Notes: a model not told the origin generated them from the letters alone. A stretch of 64,000 bases of DNA from Rhodobacterales bacterium (GCA_021155205.1 JAJNPS010000037.1:62001-126000); one strand, 5' to 3'. Counted from the first letter of the stretch, positions 8,872 through 17,349 are shown. Numbers and translations: made by a program.

Positions 8872-10200
8872 TCACACGTAATCCCCGCGTGTCAGGCCAT
8901 ATTTTGCCATCTTTTCATTCAAAGTACGGCGGGGCAGGCACAGTTCGTCCATCACCGCGACGATACTGCCCTTGTGGCGGCGCATCGTGTTGTCGATCAG
9001 CATGCGCTCGAATGCTTCCACATAGTCCTTCAGCGGCTTGCCTTCGGTGGTCAGTGCCGGGGCAGAAGTTTCGTTGTCGGCCATCAGCAGGCTGGCGATG
9101 GACCCCGACCCGCGCCGGTTCTGCAGGACCGCGCGTTCGGCGATGTTCACCAGCTGGCGCACATTGCCGGGCCAGGGTGCCTGCAAAAGCTGCGCCGCCT
9201 CTTGCGCCGTGACCTGCGGGGCCTCGCAGCCATATTCCTCGGCAAAATGTTCCGACATGCGGTTGAACAGCGTCAGGATATCCTCGCCCCGGCTGCGCAG
9301 GGGCGGCAGAACGATGGTCATCGCGCCAAGGCGATAGAAAAGGTCCGGCCGCAGCACGGCCTCCAGCGTGGTGTCGGGCGCATGTTCGTTGCAGATCGCG
9401 ATGATGCGTGTTTCGGGCGGCGTCGACTGGTCGTTGATCAGCGCCAGCAGACGCGCCTGCAATCCGTTCGACAGATCCTCGATGTCCTCAAGACACAGCG
9501 TCCCGCCCCGCGTCTCTTCGACAAGGGGCAGGCTGCCATCCTCGGTCGGTCCGAACAGCTTGGCCGCCAGTTCCGCCTCGCCCCAGGCGGCACAGGAAAT
9601 CGTCTGGAACTTGCGGCCCGCACGCGCGCCCACCGCATGCAGCGCATGGGCCACCAGCGTCTTGCCGGTGCCGGTCTCGCCGTCGATCAGCACATGGCTG
9701 TCGGCCTGCCCGATATCGAGGATGTCTTCGCGCAGGCGTTCCATGGCGGGCGACGAGCCCACCAGTTTCTGCATCAGCGTCGATCCTTCGGACAGCTCCT
9801 TGCGCAGGGCGCGGTTGTCCAGTGTCATCCGCCGCGCCTGGGTCGCGCGCTTGGCCAGTTCGGTCATCCGGTCGGGATTGAACGGCTTTTCCAGGAAGTC
9901 ATAGGCGCCGACGCGCATCGCCTCCACCGCCATCGGCACATCGCCATGGCCGGTGATCAGGATGACGGGCAGGCCGCTGTCCTGGCTGAGAAGCCGCTTC
10001 AACAGCGCCATCCCGTCCATGCCGGGCATCTTGATGTCGCTGACCACGACGCCGGGAAACTCCGGCCCGATGCCGCGCAGCGCATCCTCGGCCGAGGCGT
10101 AGGTTTCGGTGTCGAACCCCGACAGCGCCAGCCACTGGCTGATCGACTGCCGCATGTCGGCCTCGTCATCTACGATTGCGACTTTCATTGCCCGTGCCAT
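8872..10200 (-). CDS. dctD: DctD-like response regulator, GAFTGA loop missing
   Basis: A 442-aa NtrC-family regulator paired with the sensor kinase gene just upstream. Domains: receiver (about 1-125; Asp55 in SDIKMPGMDG, Lys105 in EKPF), AAA+ domain (Walker A GETGTGKT at 174-181), and a Fis-type helix-turn-helix at the C-terminus. The sigma-54 contact loop GAFTGA, expected near residues 217-226, is absent: the segment reads FGPTEDGSLPLVEETRGG. The Walker B region reads LCLEDIE, not the usual LFLDEIE. The protein therefore probably does not open sigma-54 promoters in the standard way. Rhodobacter capsulatus NtrC also lacks this loop and works with the housekeeping sigma factor. GAGGACC precedes the ATG. 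Confidence 0.85.
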   Translation of the reverse strand: MARAMKVAIVDDEADMRQSISQWLALSGFDTETYASAEDALRGIGPEFPGVVVSDIKMPGMDGMALLKRLLSQDSGLPVILITGHGDVPMAVEAMRVGAYDFLEKPFNPDRMTELAKRATQARRMTLDNRALRKELSEGSTLMQKLVGSSPAMERLREDILDIGQADSHVLIDGETGTGKTLVAHALHAVGARAGRKFQTISCAAWGEAELAAKLFGPTEDGSLPLVEETRGGTLCLEDIEDLSNGLQARLLALINDQSTPPETRIIAICNEHAPDTTLEAVLRPDLFYRLGAMTIVLPPLRSRGEDILTLFNRMSEHFAEEYGCEAPQVTAQEAAQLLQAPWPGNVRQLVNIAERAVLQNRRGSGSIASLLMADNETSAPALTTEGKPLKDYVEAFERMLIDNTMRRHKGSIVAVMDELCLPRRTLNEKMAKYGLTRGDYV

Positions 10201-10207
10201 CTGGTCC

Positions 10208-11968
10208 TCATTCCGCTGCTTCTTGTTTGTTGGCCAGGATCGGCAACTGCATCTCGAACACAGCCCCGCCCCCTTCGCTGTTATGGGCGGTCAGGCGACC
10301 GCCCAGATCGGTGACAATGCCGGAGGAAATCGCCAGGCCCAGACCCACGCCCTCGCCCGGTTTCTTGGTCGTGTAGAACGGCTCGAACAGGTTCTCGAGA
10401 TCGACAATTCCCGACCCGTTGTCGCGCACCGAAAGCGTCGCCGTTTCGCCCGCCGACAACAGGATGTCGATCTGCGGGTTCTGTGCCCCCTTGGTCGCAT
10501 CCAGCGCATTTCGCAACAGGTTGATGATCACCTGCTCCAGCCGCAGCCGGTCGGCCATGACCATCACCGGCTGGCGCGGCAGGGCGCGGGTGATCCGCAC
10601 CACGCGGATTTTCAACTGCGGCTCCATCATCGACAGCGCCGAGGACACGCAGGCGCGCAGGTCGACCGGCTCGAACGCCTCGCCGCCCTTGCGGGCATAG
10701 GATTTCAATTGCCGGGTGATTGCGCCCATGCGCTCGATCAGATCGTCGATGCGCTGGAACGATGACAGCGCCTCTTCGTGCCGCTTGCGCTGCAGCAGCA
10801 GGCGCGCGCCGGCAAGATAGGTCTTCATCGCGGCAAGGGGCTGGTTCAACTCGTGGCTGACCGCCGCCGACATCTCGCCCAGCGCCGCAAGCTTGGACGA
10901 TTGGGCGAGCGTCAGTTCCGCGACGGCCAGGTCCTTTTGCACCTTTTCGCGTTCGGCGATCTCGCGCTGCAGCCGCGAGTTCAACTGGCGCAGTTCGACG
11001 GATTCCCGCTGAAGCTGCACGCTTTGGGACATGGCACGCCGCGACAGCACGTAGAATGTGACTGCCAGAGCGATGGCAAAGCCCATGATTTCCAGCGCCA
11101 GCACGCCGTTGACCTGTTCGCGCACGGAATCATAGGCGGTAAAGGTGACGATCCTCCAGCCGCGGAACGGCACGCGCGCATCGGTCTTCATCACGGCTAC
11201 GCCGCGCACATAGGCGTCGGGCGGGTTCTGCGCCCAGTTTGTCGTCGCCTGCAGCGCGCGCGCGATGGCCGATGGCGGGTCGCGACGGGCCAGCGCCTCT
11301 TCCTGCGGCAGGCCGCGCCATTGCGGTTCGGTCGCAAGCACCACGACCCCGGCGCTGTCCGTCACCAGCACGGCATCCTGCAGGCCCGACCAGGCCCGTT
11401 CGTATTTCATCAGATCGACCGACACCACGATGACGCCCAGCATCACGCCATTGGCCGACACCACCCGCGAATAGCTGAACTCGAACCCGCCGGTCGCCCG
11501 TGGCGCCGAGGTAAAGACAGTGTCTCCGGACCGCAGCGCCTCGACGTAGAACGGCGACTGCCGCAGGTTGCCGCCCAGGATGTTGCGATTGGTCGCCGCC
11601 ACGATGCGCCCCTGTTCGTCCAGAAGCTGAATGGCGGCCACGCCGATTTCCTCTTGCAGTCGGATCAGGTTGCCCGTGGTGACGGAAAAATTCCCCGCCT
11701 GCAGCGCCTCGATCAGGTCGGGGTCGCGGGCCAGAAGCAGCGGCACCACCGATGTGCGCTGCAGTTCCGAAATCAGGTTGCCGGAATACAGCGCCAGCCG
11801 CAGTTCGGCCCGGTTGCGCGTGGATTCGATGAACCGATCGGACAAAAGACGATTTGTCACCAGCACAACGCCAGCGGCCACCAGAAGCAATGCCGCGATG
11901 ATCAACCGCAACCGCCAGGACAGGCCCAGCCGCGTTTCAGAATTCATGTCAGGTGTCGCCGTTTGCAT
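10208..11968 (-). CDS. dctB: C4-dicarboxylate sensor histidine kinase DctB
   Basis: A 586-aa membrane sensor kinase. It has an N-terminal transmembrane helix (about residues 17-38), a periplasmic double Cache/PDC-like sensor of about 250 residues, a second transmembrane helix (VLALEIMGFAIALAVTFYVL), a coiled-coil linker (QLQRESVELRQLNSRLQREI), the HisKA box with the phospho-His in AAVSHELNQPLAAMK, and a HATPase domain (NLLRNALDAT, DNGSGI, GVGLGLAIS). The order matches DctB, which senses C4-dicarboxylates such as succinate. I choose the ATG at 11968 (GAGGGC just upstream). Its stop is 7 nt before the dctD start, so the two form one operon. No dctPQM transporter is in the window. Confidence 0.88.
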   Translation of the reverse strand: MQTATPDMNSETRLGLSWRLRLIIAALLLVAAGVVLVTNRLLSDRFIESTRNRAELRLALYSGNLISELQRTSVVPLLLARDPDLIEALQAGNFSVTTGNLIRLQEEIGVAAIQLLDEQGRIVAATNRNILGGNLRQSPFYVEALRSGDTVFTSAPRATGGFEFSYSRVVSANGVMLGVIVVSVDLMKYERAWSGLQDAVLVTDSAGVVVLATEPQWRGLPQEEALARRDPPSAIARALQATTNWAQNPPDAYVRGVAVMKTDARVPFRGWRIVTFTAYDSVREQVNGVLALEIMGFAIALAVTFYVLSRRAMSQSVQLQRESVELRQLNSRLQREIAEREKVQKDLAVAELTLAQSSKLAALGEMSAAVSHELNQPLAAMKTYLAGARLLLQRKRHEEALSSFQRIDDLIERMGAITRQLKSYARKGGEAFEPVDLRACVSSALSMMEPQLKIRVVRITRALPRQPVMVMADRLRLEQVIINLLRNALDATKGAQNPQIDILLSAGETATLSVRDNGSGIVDLENLFEPFYTTKKPGEGVGLGLAISSGIVTDLGGRLTAHNSEGGGAVFEMQLPILANKQEAAE

Positions 11969-12015
11969 GCCCTCGTTTCTAGGCTTGTGGGCAAGGCCCC
12001 TCAAGCAACCGCGGG

Positions 12016-12684
12016 TCAGGCAAGCGCCATACCGCCCATCAGGCTGGCGAACACTTTCGCACCATCCGTGCTGCCGTGCAACGGCTCCACCGCGCGCTCG
12101 GGATGCGGCATCATCCCGAGAATACGGCGATTTTCCGAAAGCACCCCGGCGATGTCGGCGACCGATCCGTTGGGGTTGCCGATATAGGTCATGGCGATGC
12201 GGTCCTCGGCCCGCAGGCGGGCCAGACCTTCGGCGTCGATGGTGTAGTTGCCGTCGTGATGCGCGATCGGCAGGGTGATTGCGTCATGGCGCGCATAGCG
12301 GCTGGTAAAGGCCGATGCCGCCGTCGCGATCCGCAAGGGCTGGCGGCGGCACTTGAAGGTCAGTTCGGCATTGCGCATCAGCGCGCCCGGCAAAAGTCCC
12401 ATCTCGGTCAGGACCTGGAATCCGTTGCAGACCCCCAGCACATAGCCACCCCGCCGGGCATGGGCCTGCACCGCTGCGGCTATCGGCGACTGCGCCGCAA
12501 TCGCACCGCAGCGCAGATAGTCGCCAAAGGAAAATCCGCCCGGGATGCCCACCACATCGACCCCGTCGGGCAGCGCCGTCTCCTTGTGCCAGTTGCGCGT
12601 GACCGCGAACCCCGCCAGCGCGAAAGCCTGCGCCAGATCGCGGTCGCAGTTGGATCCGGGAAAGGTGATGACGGCGGCCTTCAT
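12016..12684 (-). CDS. purQ: Phosphoribosylformylglycinamidine synthase subunit PurQ
   Basis: A 222-aa class I glutamine amidotransferase that supplies ammonia to PurL in the fourth step of purine synthesis. The nucleophile Cys is in GVCNGFQVL and the His-Glu pair in MMPHPERAV. GIPGGFSFGDYLRCGA is the usual PurQ sequence. The start at 12684 gives MKAAVITFPGSNCDRD, the family N-terminus. The partner PurS and the preceding enzyme PurC lie about 5 kb away on the other strand, so the three-part FGAM synthase genes are scattered here. Confidence 0.95.
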   Translation of the reverse strand: MKAAVITFPGSNCDRDLAQAFALAGFAVTRNWHKETALPDGVDVVGIPGGFSFGDYLRCGAIAAQSPIAAAVQAHARRGGYVLGVCNGFQVLTEMGLLPGALMRNAELTFKCRRQPLRIATAASAFTSRYARHDAITLPIAHHDGNYTIDAEGLARLRAEDRIAMTYIGNPNGSVADIAGVLSENRRILGMMPHPERAVEPLHGSTDGAKVFASLMGGMALA

Positions 12685-12716
12685 CGCATGTCCCCTGCTG
12701 GCGGTTTGGCATTCCT

Positions 12717-13388
12717 CTATCCCAGCGCGGGCGGAGGTTCCAGCGCCTTGACGGCAATGTCGCGCAGCACGTCCGCCAGATCGCCATAGCCGGTCCAACG
12801 GCGTTCATAGGCCAGCCCAAGGCGTTCGGCACAGTCGGCTGCCTTGGCAGACAGCACCGGATCATCGGTCTGCGCCAGATAGACAAGCTTGGTGTAATTG
12901 CCGAAATACGTGTCACGCAGACCGGGATGGCGGTCCAGCCCCATCGGCCGCCAGACAAAGGCATCGAACTGCCGCACCAGAAAATCGGTCAGGTAAAAGG
13001 CGGTGAACTCGGTTTCGGCACGGGCGGCAAAAGTCGCGTTGCCTTCAAAAAACGAATAACAGTGCGGTCCTTCGACCATCTCGATACCCAATTCCTTGCA
13101 CTTTTTCTGCAAGATGCCGCCGGTGCCGCAATCGGCATAGACGACCATGATGCGGTCATAGCGCGCGCGGTACTCCGTGACCGCCGCTTCGACGGCCGGG
13201 GTGATGCGGTCGGGATAAAGGTGCAGGTTGGCGGGCAGGCACTGCAAATCCAGATGGTCCCAGCCGTTTATGCGGATCAGCGCCAGGATTTCATGCGCCA
13301 GCGCCCCACAGGCGATCAGAAGCGCGCGGCCCCTGGCGATGCGGGCAAGTCCGTCCTGCGTCAGGATGTCGTCATCGGGCAGCATCAT
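12717..13388 (-). CDS. DUF1638 family protein
   Basis: A 223-aa protein matching DUF1638: it contains LLIACGALAHEIL near the N-terminus, a central VYADCGTGGIL with a conserved Cys, and GPHCYSFFEGN with another. These cysteines suggest metal or cofactor binding, but no activity is assigned with certainty. DUF1638 genes typically sit beside corrinoid proteins and their methyltransferases, as here (corrinoid protein 330 nt upstream, homocysteine methyltransferase 2.3 kb upstream). A role in the corrinoid methyl-transfer pathway is therefore likely but inferred. Its stop is 32 nt before the purQ start on the same strand. Confidence 0.8.
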   Translation of the reverse strand: MMLPDDDILTQDGLARIARGRALLIACGALAHEILALIRINGWDHLDLQCLPANLHLYPDRITPAVEAAVTEYRARYDRIMVVYADCGTGGILQKKCKELGIEMVEGPHCYSFFEGNATFAARAETEFTAFYLTDFLVRQFDAFVWRPMGLDRHPGLRDTYFGNYTKLVYLAQTDDPVLSAKAADCAERLGLAYERRWTGYGDLADVLRDIAVKALEPPPALG

Positions 13389-13452
13389 GTCACCCTGACA
13401 ATGAAAGTCCGCGCACGGCCCGCCCGGTGCCTTGGCCGCCGACCCGTCGCTG

Positions 13453-13611
13453 TCAGCGCATATGGCGTTGCCAGGTCAGGATCAGGCTGCCCGCCAGCGC
13501 GGCAAAACCCAACGCAACCAGCGGCACATTGGCCCAGAACGCCAAGAACACGGTCGCCCCGGCGGCCAGGATCACAAAGGCAAGCATTCCAAGAAACATG
13601 GGAACGGGCAT
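13453..13611 (-). CDS. 52-aa single-pass or hairpin membrane protein
   Basis: A short gene between the corrinoid-protein gene and the DUF1638 gene. An ATG at 13611 follows AAGGAG at good spacing. The product starts MPVPMFLGMLAFVILAAG, is hydrophobic along most of its length with two possible helices (about 3-24 and 29-45), and ends in basic WQRHMR. The strong ribosome-binding site and membrane-protein composition support a real gene. No family is recognised. It may be co-transcribed with the corrinoid genes. Confidence 0.6.
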   Translation of the reverse strand: MPVPMFLGMLAFVILAAGATVFLAFWANVPLVALGFAALAGSLILTWQRHMR

Positions 13612-13715
13612 CGCGGCGACTCCTTTTCCCTAATTTGGGCCACTTTGCCCGCGAATCCAAGGGCCGAGACCGCGACAGGGACACCAGGCCGCAGGTGCGG
13701 CGAAAAGACGCCGGA

Positions 13716-14414
13716 TCAGGCGCTGATCTGGTTGTGCTTGCGCAGGACAAAGGCTTTGGCCGTTTCCACCGCGACGGCGGCATCGCGGCAATAGGCATCC
13801 GCACCGATGGCACGTCCGAATTCTTCGTTCAGCGGCGCCCCGCCGACCAGCACGATATAGTCGTCGCGCATGCCCTTTTCCTTCATCGTGTCGATGACGA
13901 CCTTCATGTAGGGCATCGTCGTGGTCAAAAGCGCGGACATGCCAAGGATGTCGGGCTTTTCCTCTTCCAGTGCTGCCAGGTATTTCTCGACCGAATTGTT
14001 GATCCCCAGATCGCGCACCTCGAAGCCCGCGCCTTCCATCATCATCGAGACGAGATTCTTGCCGATGTCGTGGATGTCGCCCTTGACGGTGCCGATCACC
14101 ATCTTGCCCATGCGCGGTGCGCCGGTTTCGACCAGCAAGGGCTTCAGGATGAACATGCCCCCCTTCATCGCGTTGGCGGCCAGCAACACCTCCGGCACGA
14201 ACAGGATGCCGTCGCGGAAGTCCGCCCCCACGATGGTCATGCCCGCGACCAGCGCCTTGGTCAGCACGTCATAGGGTGTCCAGCCGCGCGCGATCAGGAT
14301 GTTGACGCCCTCTTCGATCTCTTCCTTGAGACCGTCGTAAAGGTCGTCATGCATCTGCAGGACCAGCTCGTCATCCGACAGTTCGGACAGGATGATCTCG
14401 TCGTCGTCGGCCAT
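13716..14414 (-). CDS. Stand-alone corrinoid (B12-binding) protein
   Basis: A 232-aa methyl-carrier protein. Residues about 1-100 form the helical cap seen in MetH/MtaC-type B12 modules (LVLQMHDDLYDGLKEEIEEG). The B12 domain follows with DIHDIG at 113-118, in which His115 is the lower ligand of cobalt. The ATG at 14414 has AAGGAA upstream. In Rhodobacterales cobalamin-dependent methionine synthase is encoded as separate pieces, and this protein is the cobalamin piece; the homocysteine-binding piece is encoded at 15709-16725. A role with other methyl donors such as betaine cannot be excluded from sequence. Confidence 0.88.
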   Translation of the reverse strand: MADDDEIILSELSDDELVLQMHDDLYDGLKEEIEEGVNILIARGWTPYDVLTKALVAGMTIVGADFRDGILFVPEVLLAANAMKGGMFILKPLLVETGAPRMGKMVIGTVKGDIHDIGKNLVSMMMEGAGFEVRDLGINNSVEKYLAALEEEKPDILGMSALLTTTMPYMKVVIDTMKEKGMRDDYIVLVGGAPLNEEFGRAIGADAYCRDAAVAVETAKAFVLRKHNQISA

Positions 14415-14543
14415 GATGCGGTTCCTTGGGGAAATTGCTTCAGGGTGCATGGGCTTAAAGCGGCGCGCCCACTTTTCGGATAGCGACATACACCAGATGA
14501 AAGCCGACAGAAAGCGGGTGCGCAGTGCATTCCGCTGGCAAAT

Positions 14544-14558
14544 GTTCATCTATTGTTC
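14544..14558. promoter_or_regulatory. Predicted LexA (SOS) box
   Basis: GTTC (14544-14547), seven bases, GTTC (14555-14558): an exact match to the alphaproteobacterial LexA site GTTC-N7-GTTC. It ends 12 nt before the radical SAM gene start, where LexA binding would block transcription or initiation. Confidence 0.75.
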
Positions 14559-14570
14559 TAGTTTTGCCGT

Positions 14571-15659
14571 ATGGATGACCGCAAAGGCACCCTTTATCCC
14601 GGCCAGCGCCTGCGCGCGCGCGGGGCTGCGACGAACGCCTCGGGCCGGTTCGAGCCGGAAAGCCGCGAGGGCTTTGCCGATGATTGGGACATCCCCGAGG
14701 ATGACCGCCTGATCCGCACCGAAACCCGCCTCGAACGCCCCCGCTCGGCGATCACCTGGCAGAAATCGCCCGACCTGCCCTTCGACCGCTCGATCAACCC
14801 CTATCGCGGGTGCGAGCATGGCTGCATCTATTGCTATGCAAGGCCCAGCCACGCCTTCCTGAACCTGTCGCCGGGCCTTGATTTCGAGACGCGGCTGATC
14901 GCGCGGCCCGGCATCGCCGAGGTTCTTGCCAAGGAAATCGCACGCCCGTCTTACAAGGTCGCCCCGATTGCCATCGGCACCAATACCGATCCCTACCAGC
15001 CCATCGACGGCACGCATGGCCTGATGCGCCAGATCCTGCAGGTGCTGGCCGATCATCACCATCCGGTCTGGATCACCACCCGCGGCACCCTGATCGAACG
15101 CGACATCGACCTGATCGCGGCCATGGCCGCGCAGCGTCTGGCATCCGTCAGCATCTCCATCACCACGCTGGACGCAGGCCTTGCGCGCCGGATGGAACCC
15201 CGCGCCCCTGCCCCGAAGCGGCGGCTGGATATCATCCGCAACCTGGCCGCCGCCGGGATTCCGGTTCGGGTTCAGGTGTCTCCCCTGATCCCCGCGCTGA
15301 CCGATCATGAACTGGAGGCCGTGCTGGAGGCCGCCGCGACGGCCGGGGCCACGCATGCCACCTCGATCCCGCTGCGCCTGCCGCGTGAGGTGGCGGGCCT
15401 TTTCCGCGACTGGATCGAGGCGACTTTTCCCGACCGCGCCGCCCGCGTGATGGGCAGAGTGCGGGAGTTGCATGGCGGGCGCGACTACGACCCGGCCTTT
15501 GGCGTGCGGATGACCGGCCAGGGTATCTGGGCTGACCTGATCCGGCGGCGGCTGGATATTGCGCGCAAAAGACTGGGCCTGATGCGGGGATTGCCCGCGC
15601 TGCGGACGGACTTGTTCGGTGTGCCGCCAAGGGCCGGGGATCAGCTTTCGCTCTTTTGA
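14571..15659 (+). CDS. PA0069-family radical SAM protein (SplB-like)
   Basis: A 362-aa radical SAM enzyme. The 4Fe-4S cluster cysteines are in CEHGCIYCY (Cys81, Cys85, Cys88), followed by a partial TIM barrel. The sequence RSAITWQKSPDLPFDRSINPYRGCEHGC is the signature region of the PA0069 group, related to spore photoproduct lyase SplB. The substrate is unknown. The SOS box 12 nt before the start, together with the relation to a DNA-lesion lyase, argues for a DNA-damage role; this is inference. It ends at a palindromic element shared with the convergent methyltransferase gene. Confidence 0.82.
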   Translation: MDDRKGTLYPGQRLRARGAATNASGRFEPESREGFADDWDIPEDDRLIRTETRLERPRSAITWQKSPDLPFDRSINPYRGCEHGCIYCYARPSHAFLNLSPGLDFETRLIARPGIAEVLAKEIARPSYKVAPIAIGTNTDPYQPIDGTHGLMRQILQVLADHHHPVWITTRGTLIERDIDLIAAMAAQRLASVSISITTLDAGLARRMEPRAPAPKRRLDIIRNLAAAGIPVRVQVSPLIPALTDHELEAVLEAAATAGATHATSIPLRLPREVAGLFRDWIEATFPDRAARVMGRVRELHGGRDYDPAFGVRMTGQGIWADLIRRRLDIARKRLGLMRGLPALRTDLFGVPPRAGDQLSLF

Positions 15660-15685
15660 TCCAAGTTTCTTCGTAGAAATTTGCA

Positions 15686-15703
15686 AAATCCTTCGAAGGA
15701 TTT
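15686..15703. terminator. TTCG-centred palindrome between convergent genes
   Basis: An 18-nt perfect palindrome (AAATCC-TTCGAA-GGATTT) lies between the stops of the radical SAM gene and the homocysteine methyltransferase gene. A smaller hairpin (TTTCT-TCGT-AGAAA, 15666-15679) lies just before it. The AT-rich ends could act as U-tracts in both directions. A related element occurs at 48608-48632. Confidence 0.55.
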
Positions 15704-15708
15704 CAGAC

Positions 15709-16725
15709 TTATCCCCGCCGTCCGCGACGTTCGCGTTTGGGATCGCCCGAGGTGTCGCCGGTCCCATCCGACGCGCTGGAGAACCCGCCCAGATGCGCCG
15801 AGATGTCCTCCAGCGTCGGGCGCGGGCCTTTCGGGCGCGACTCCAGCGCCGCCCGCATCGCGCGCAGATGGTCCGGCATCGTGCCGCAGCAGCCACCGAT
15901 GATCCGCACCCCTGCATCGCGTGCCAGCACCGCATATTCCGCCATCAGTTCCGGCGTGCCGTCATAGTGGATATGCCCGTCATGGTATTTCGGGATGCCG
16001 GCATTACCCTTCGCGATCAGAGGCCGTTCGCTGCCCACGGCGACAAATCCCAGCACCGTGCGCATCAGGTCGGACGCGCCGACCCCGCAATTCGCGCCAA
16101 AGGCGATCGGCGGGTTGGGCAGCTTTTCCACCATGTCGGCCATAGCGGACGAGGTGACGCCCATCATCGTCCGGCCCGCCGTGTCGAAGCTCATCGTGCC
16201 GCACCAGGGCATGTCGGCCAGCCGGGCAGCCTCGGCGGCAGCCCTGTATTCCTCGGGCGCGCTGATGGTCTCAATCCAGAGGACATCGACGCCGCCCTCT
16301 TTCAATCCTTCGGCCTGTTCGTGGAACATCTCCACCGCGACGGCATGGGTCATCGTGCCCATCGGTTCAAAAATATCGCCTGTCGGCCCGACCGACCCCG
16401 CCACGACCACCCTGCGCCCGGCGACATCGGCCACCTCACGCGCCAGCGACGCGCCGATGCGGTTCAGCTCCCGCACGCGGGATTGCGCGTTGTGGAGCTT
16501 CAGGCGGCTGGCGTTGCCGCCAAAGGTGTTGGTGAGAAAGATGTCCGACCCCGCCTCGACCGCACCACGATAAAGGGTGCGGATGTTGTCGGGGCGGTCG
16601 ACATTCCAGAACTCTGGCGGCTCGCCCGATTCCAGGCCCATGTTGAACAGGTTGGTGCCGGTGGCCCCGTCGGCCATCAGCCAGTCACGCGATTGCATGA
16701 GCAGGGACAGTGCATCTTGGGGCAT
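15709..16725 (-). CDS. Homocysteine S-methyltransferase module of split MetH (Bmt-like)
   Basis: A 338-aa enzyme that transfers a methyl group to homocysteine to give methionine. It has the N-terminal LMADGATGTNLFNMG motif, and the three zinc-thiolate cysteines are present: Cys213 (GANCGVG) and Cys279-Cys280 (IIGGCCG). The sequence corresponds to the first domain of MetH and is often annotated as betaine-homocysteine methyltransferase. With the separate corrinoid protein nearby and no full-length MetH in the window, it fits the split methionine synthase of Rhodobacterales. The ATG at 16725 has AAGGAA 7 nt upstream. The C-terminal 30 residues are Gly/Ser/Arg-rich and unconserved. Confidence 0.85.
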   Translation of the reverse strand: MPQDALSLLMQSRDWLMADGATGTNLFNMGLESGEPPEFWNVDRPDNIRTLYRGAVEAGSDIFLTNTFGGNASRLKLHNAQSRVRELNRIGASLAREVADVAGRRVVVAGSVGPTGDIFEPMGTMTHAVAVEMFHEQAEGLKEGGVDVLWIETISAPEEYRAAAEAARLADMPWCGTMSFDTAGRTMMGVTSSAMADMVEKLPNPPIAFGANCGVGASDLMRTVLGFVAVGSERPLIAKGNAGIPKYHDGHIHYDGTPELMAEYAVLARDAGVRIIGGCCGTMPDHLRAMRAALESRPKGPRPTLEDISAHLGGFSSASDGTGDTSGDPKRERRGRRG

Positions 16726-16842
16726 GGCGGGTTCCTTGCGGTCATCTCTCGGGCCAGCTTTGCCATGCGGGCCGGGCAAGGGCAAATCCATATTCCGCAT
16801 CTTGTGTTGGCCTGCGCGGCATGATCCGCGAAAGGACGGATG

Positions 16843-17157
16843 TCAGATTTCCGTCATCAGCTGCGCCTTGGCCACCGGCAACAGCTCTGCCATCTTGGCG
16901 CGGATCGCATCAGCGGAAGCCAGCGTGCCAAGGTCCGCCGACAGCTTGCGCACGACATCCTCGATCCCGGCCTCTTCGAAATCGGCACTCACCACCTCCA
17001 TGGCGTAGGCCGCCGCAGCGTCGCCCGATTTGCCCAAAAGGCCCGCGGCCCAAAGCCCCGCCAGCTTGTTGCGGCGCGCCTCGGCCCGGAACTGCATTTC
17101 GGTGTCATGGGCGAACTTTGATTCGAAGGCGTTTTCGCGGTCGTCAAAGGTCGTCAT
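16843..17157 (-). CDS. F1-ATPase inhibitor subunit zeta (DUF1476)
   Basis: A 104-aa alpha-helical protein starting MTTFDDRENAFESKFAHD, the conserved N-terminus of DUF1476. In Paracoccus denitrificans this family is the zeta subunit, which binds F1-ATPase with its N-terminal segment and blocks ATP hydrolysis. The rest is a four-helix bundle pattern (KLAGLWAAGLLGKSGDAAAAYA, then SADLGTLASADAIRAKM). It is far from the atp operon and transcribed alone, divergently from purC. Confidence 0.88.
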   Translation of the reverse strand: MTTFDDRENAFESKFAHDTEMQFRAEARRNKLAGLWAAGLLGKSGDAAAAYAMEVVSADFEEAGIEDVVRKLSADLGTLASADAIRAKMAELLPVAKAQLMTEI

Positions 17158-17349
17158 CGGGGGCCTCGCTGTGATTGAAAAGTGCTTCGCTTCATATGCC
17201 CTTCAATCCGGCGTGCTTCAAGGGTGGCCGACAAACCGGCAATCTCCAGCGCCCCCACGTTCTTGCGGCGGACCCTGCCATCGCGTATAGCGCGGGAAGA
17301 ATGCTTCGGGTGGCCTGCCGCCAACCGTCGCCATTTGATCGGAGAGTTC

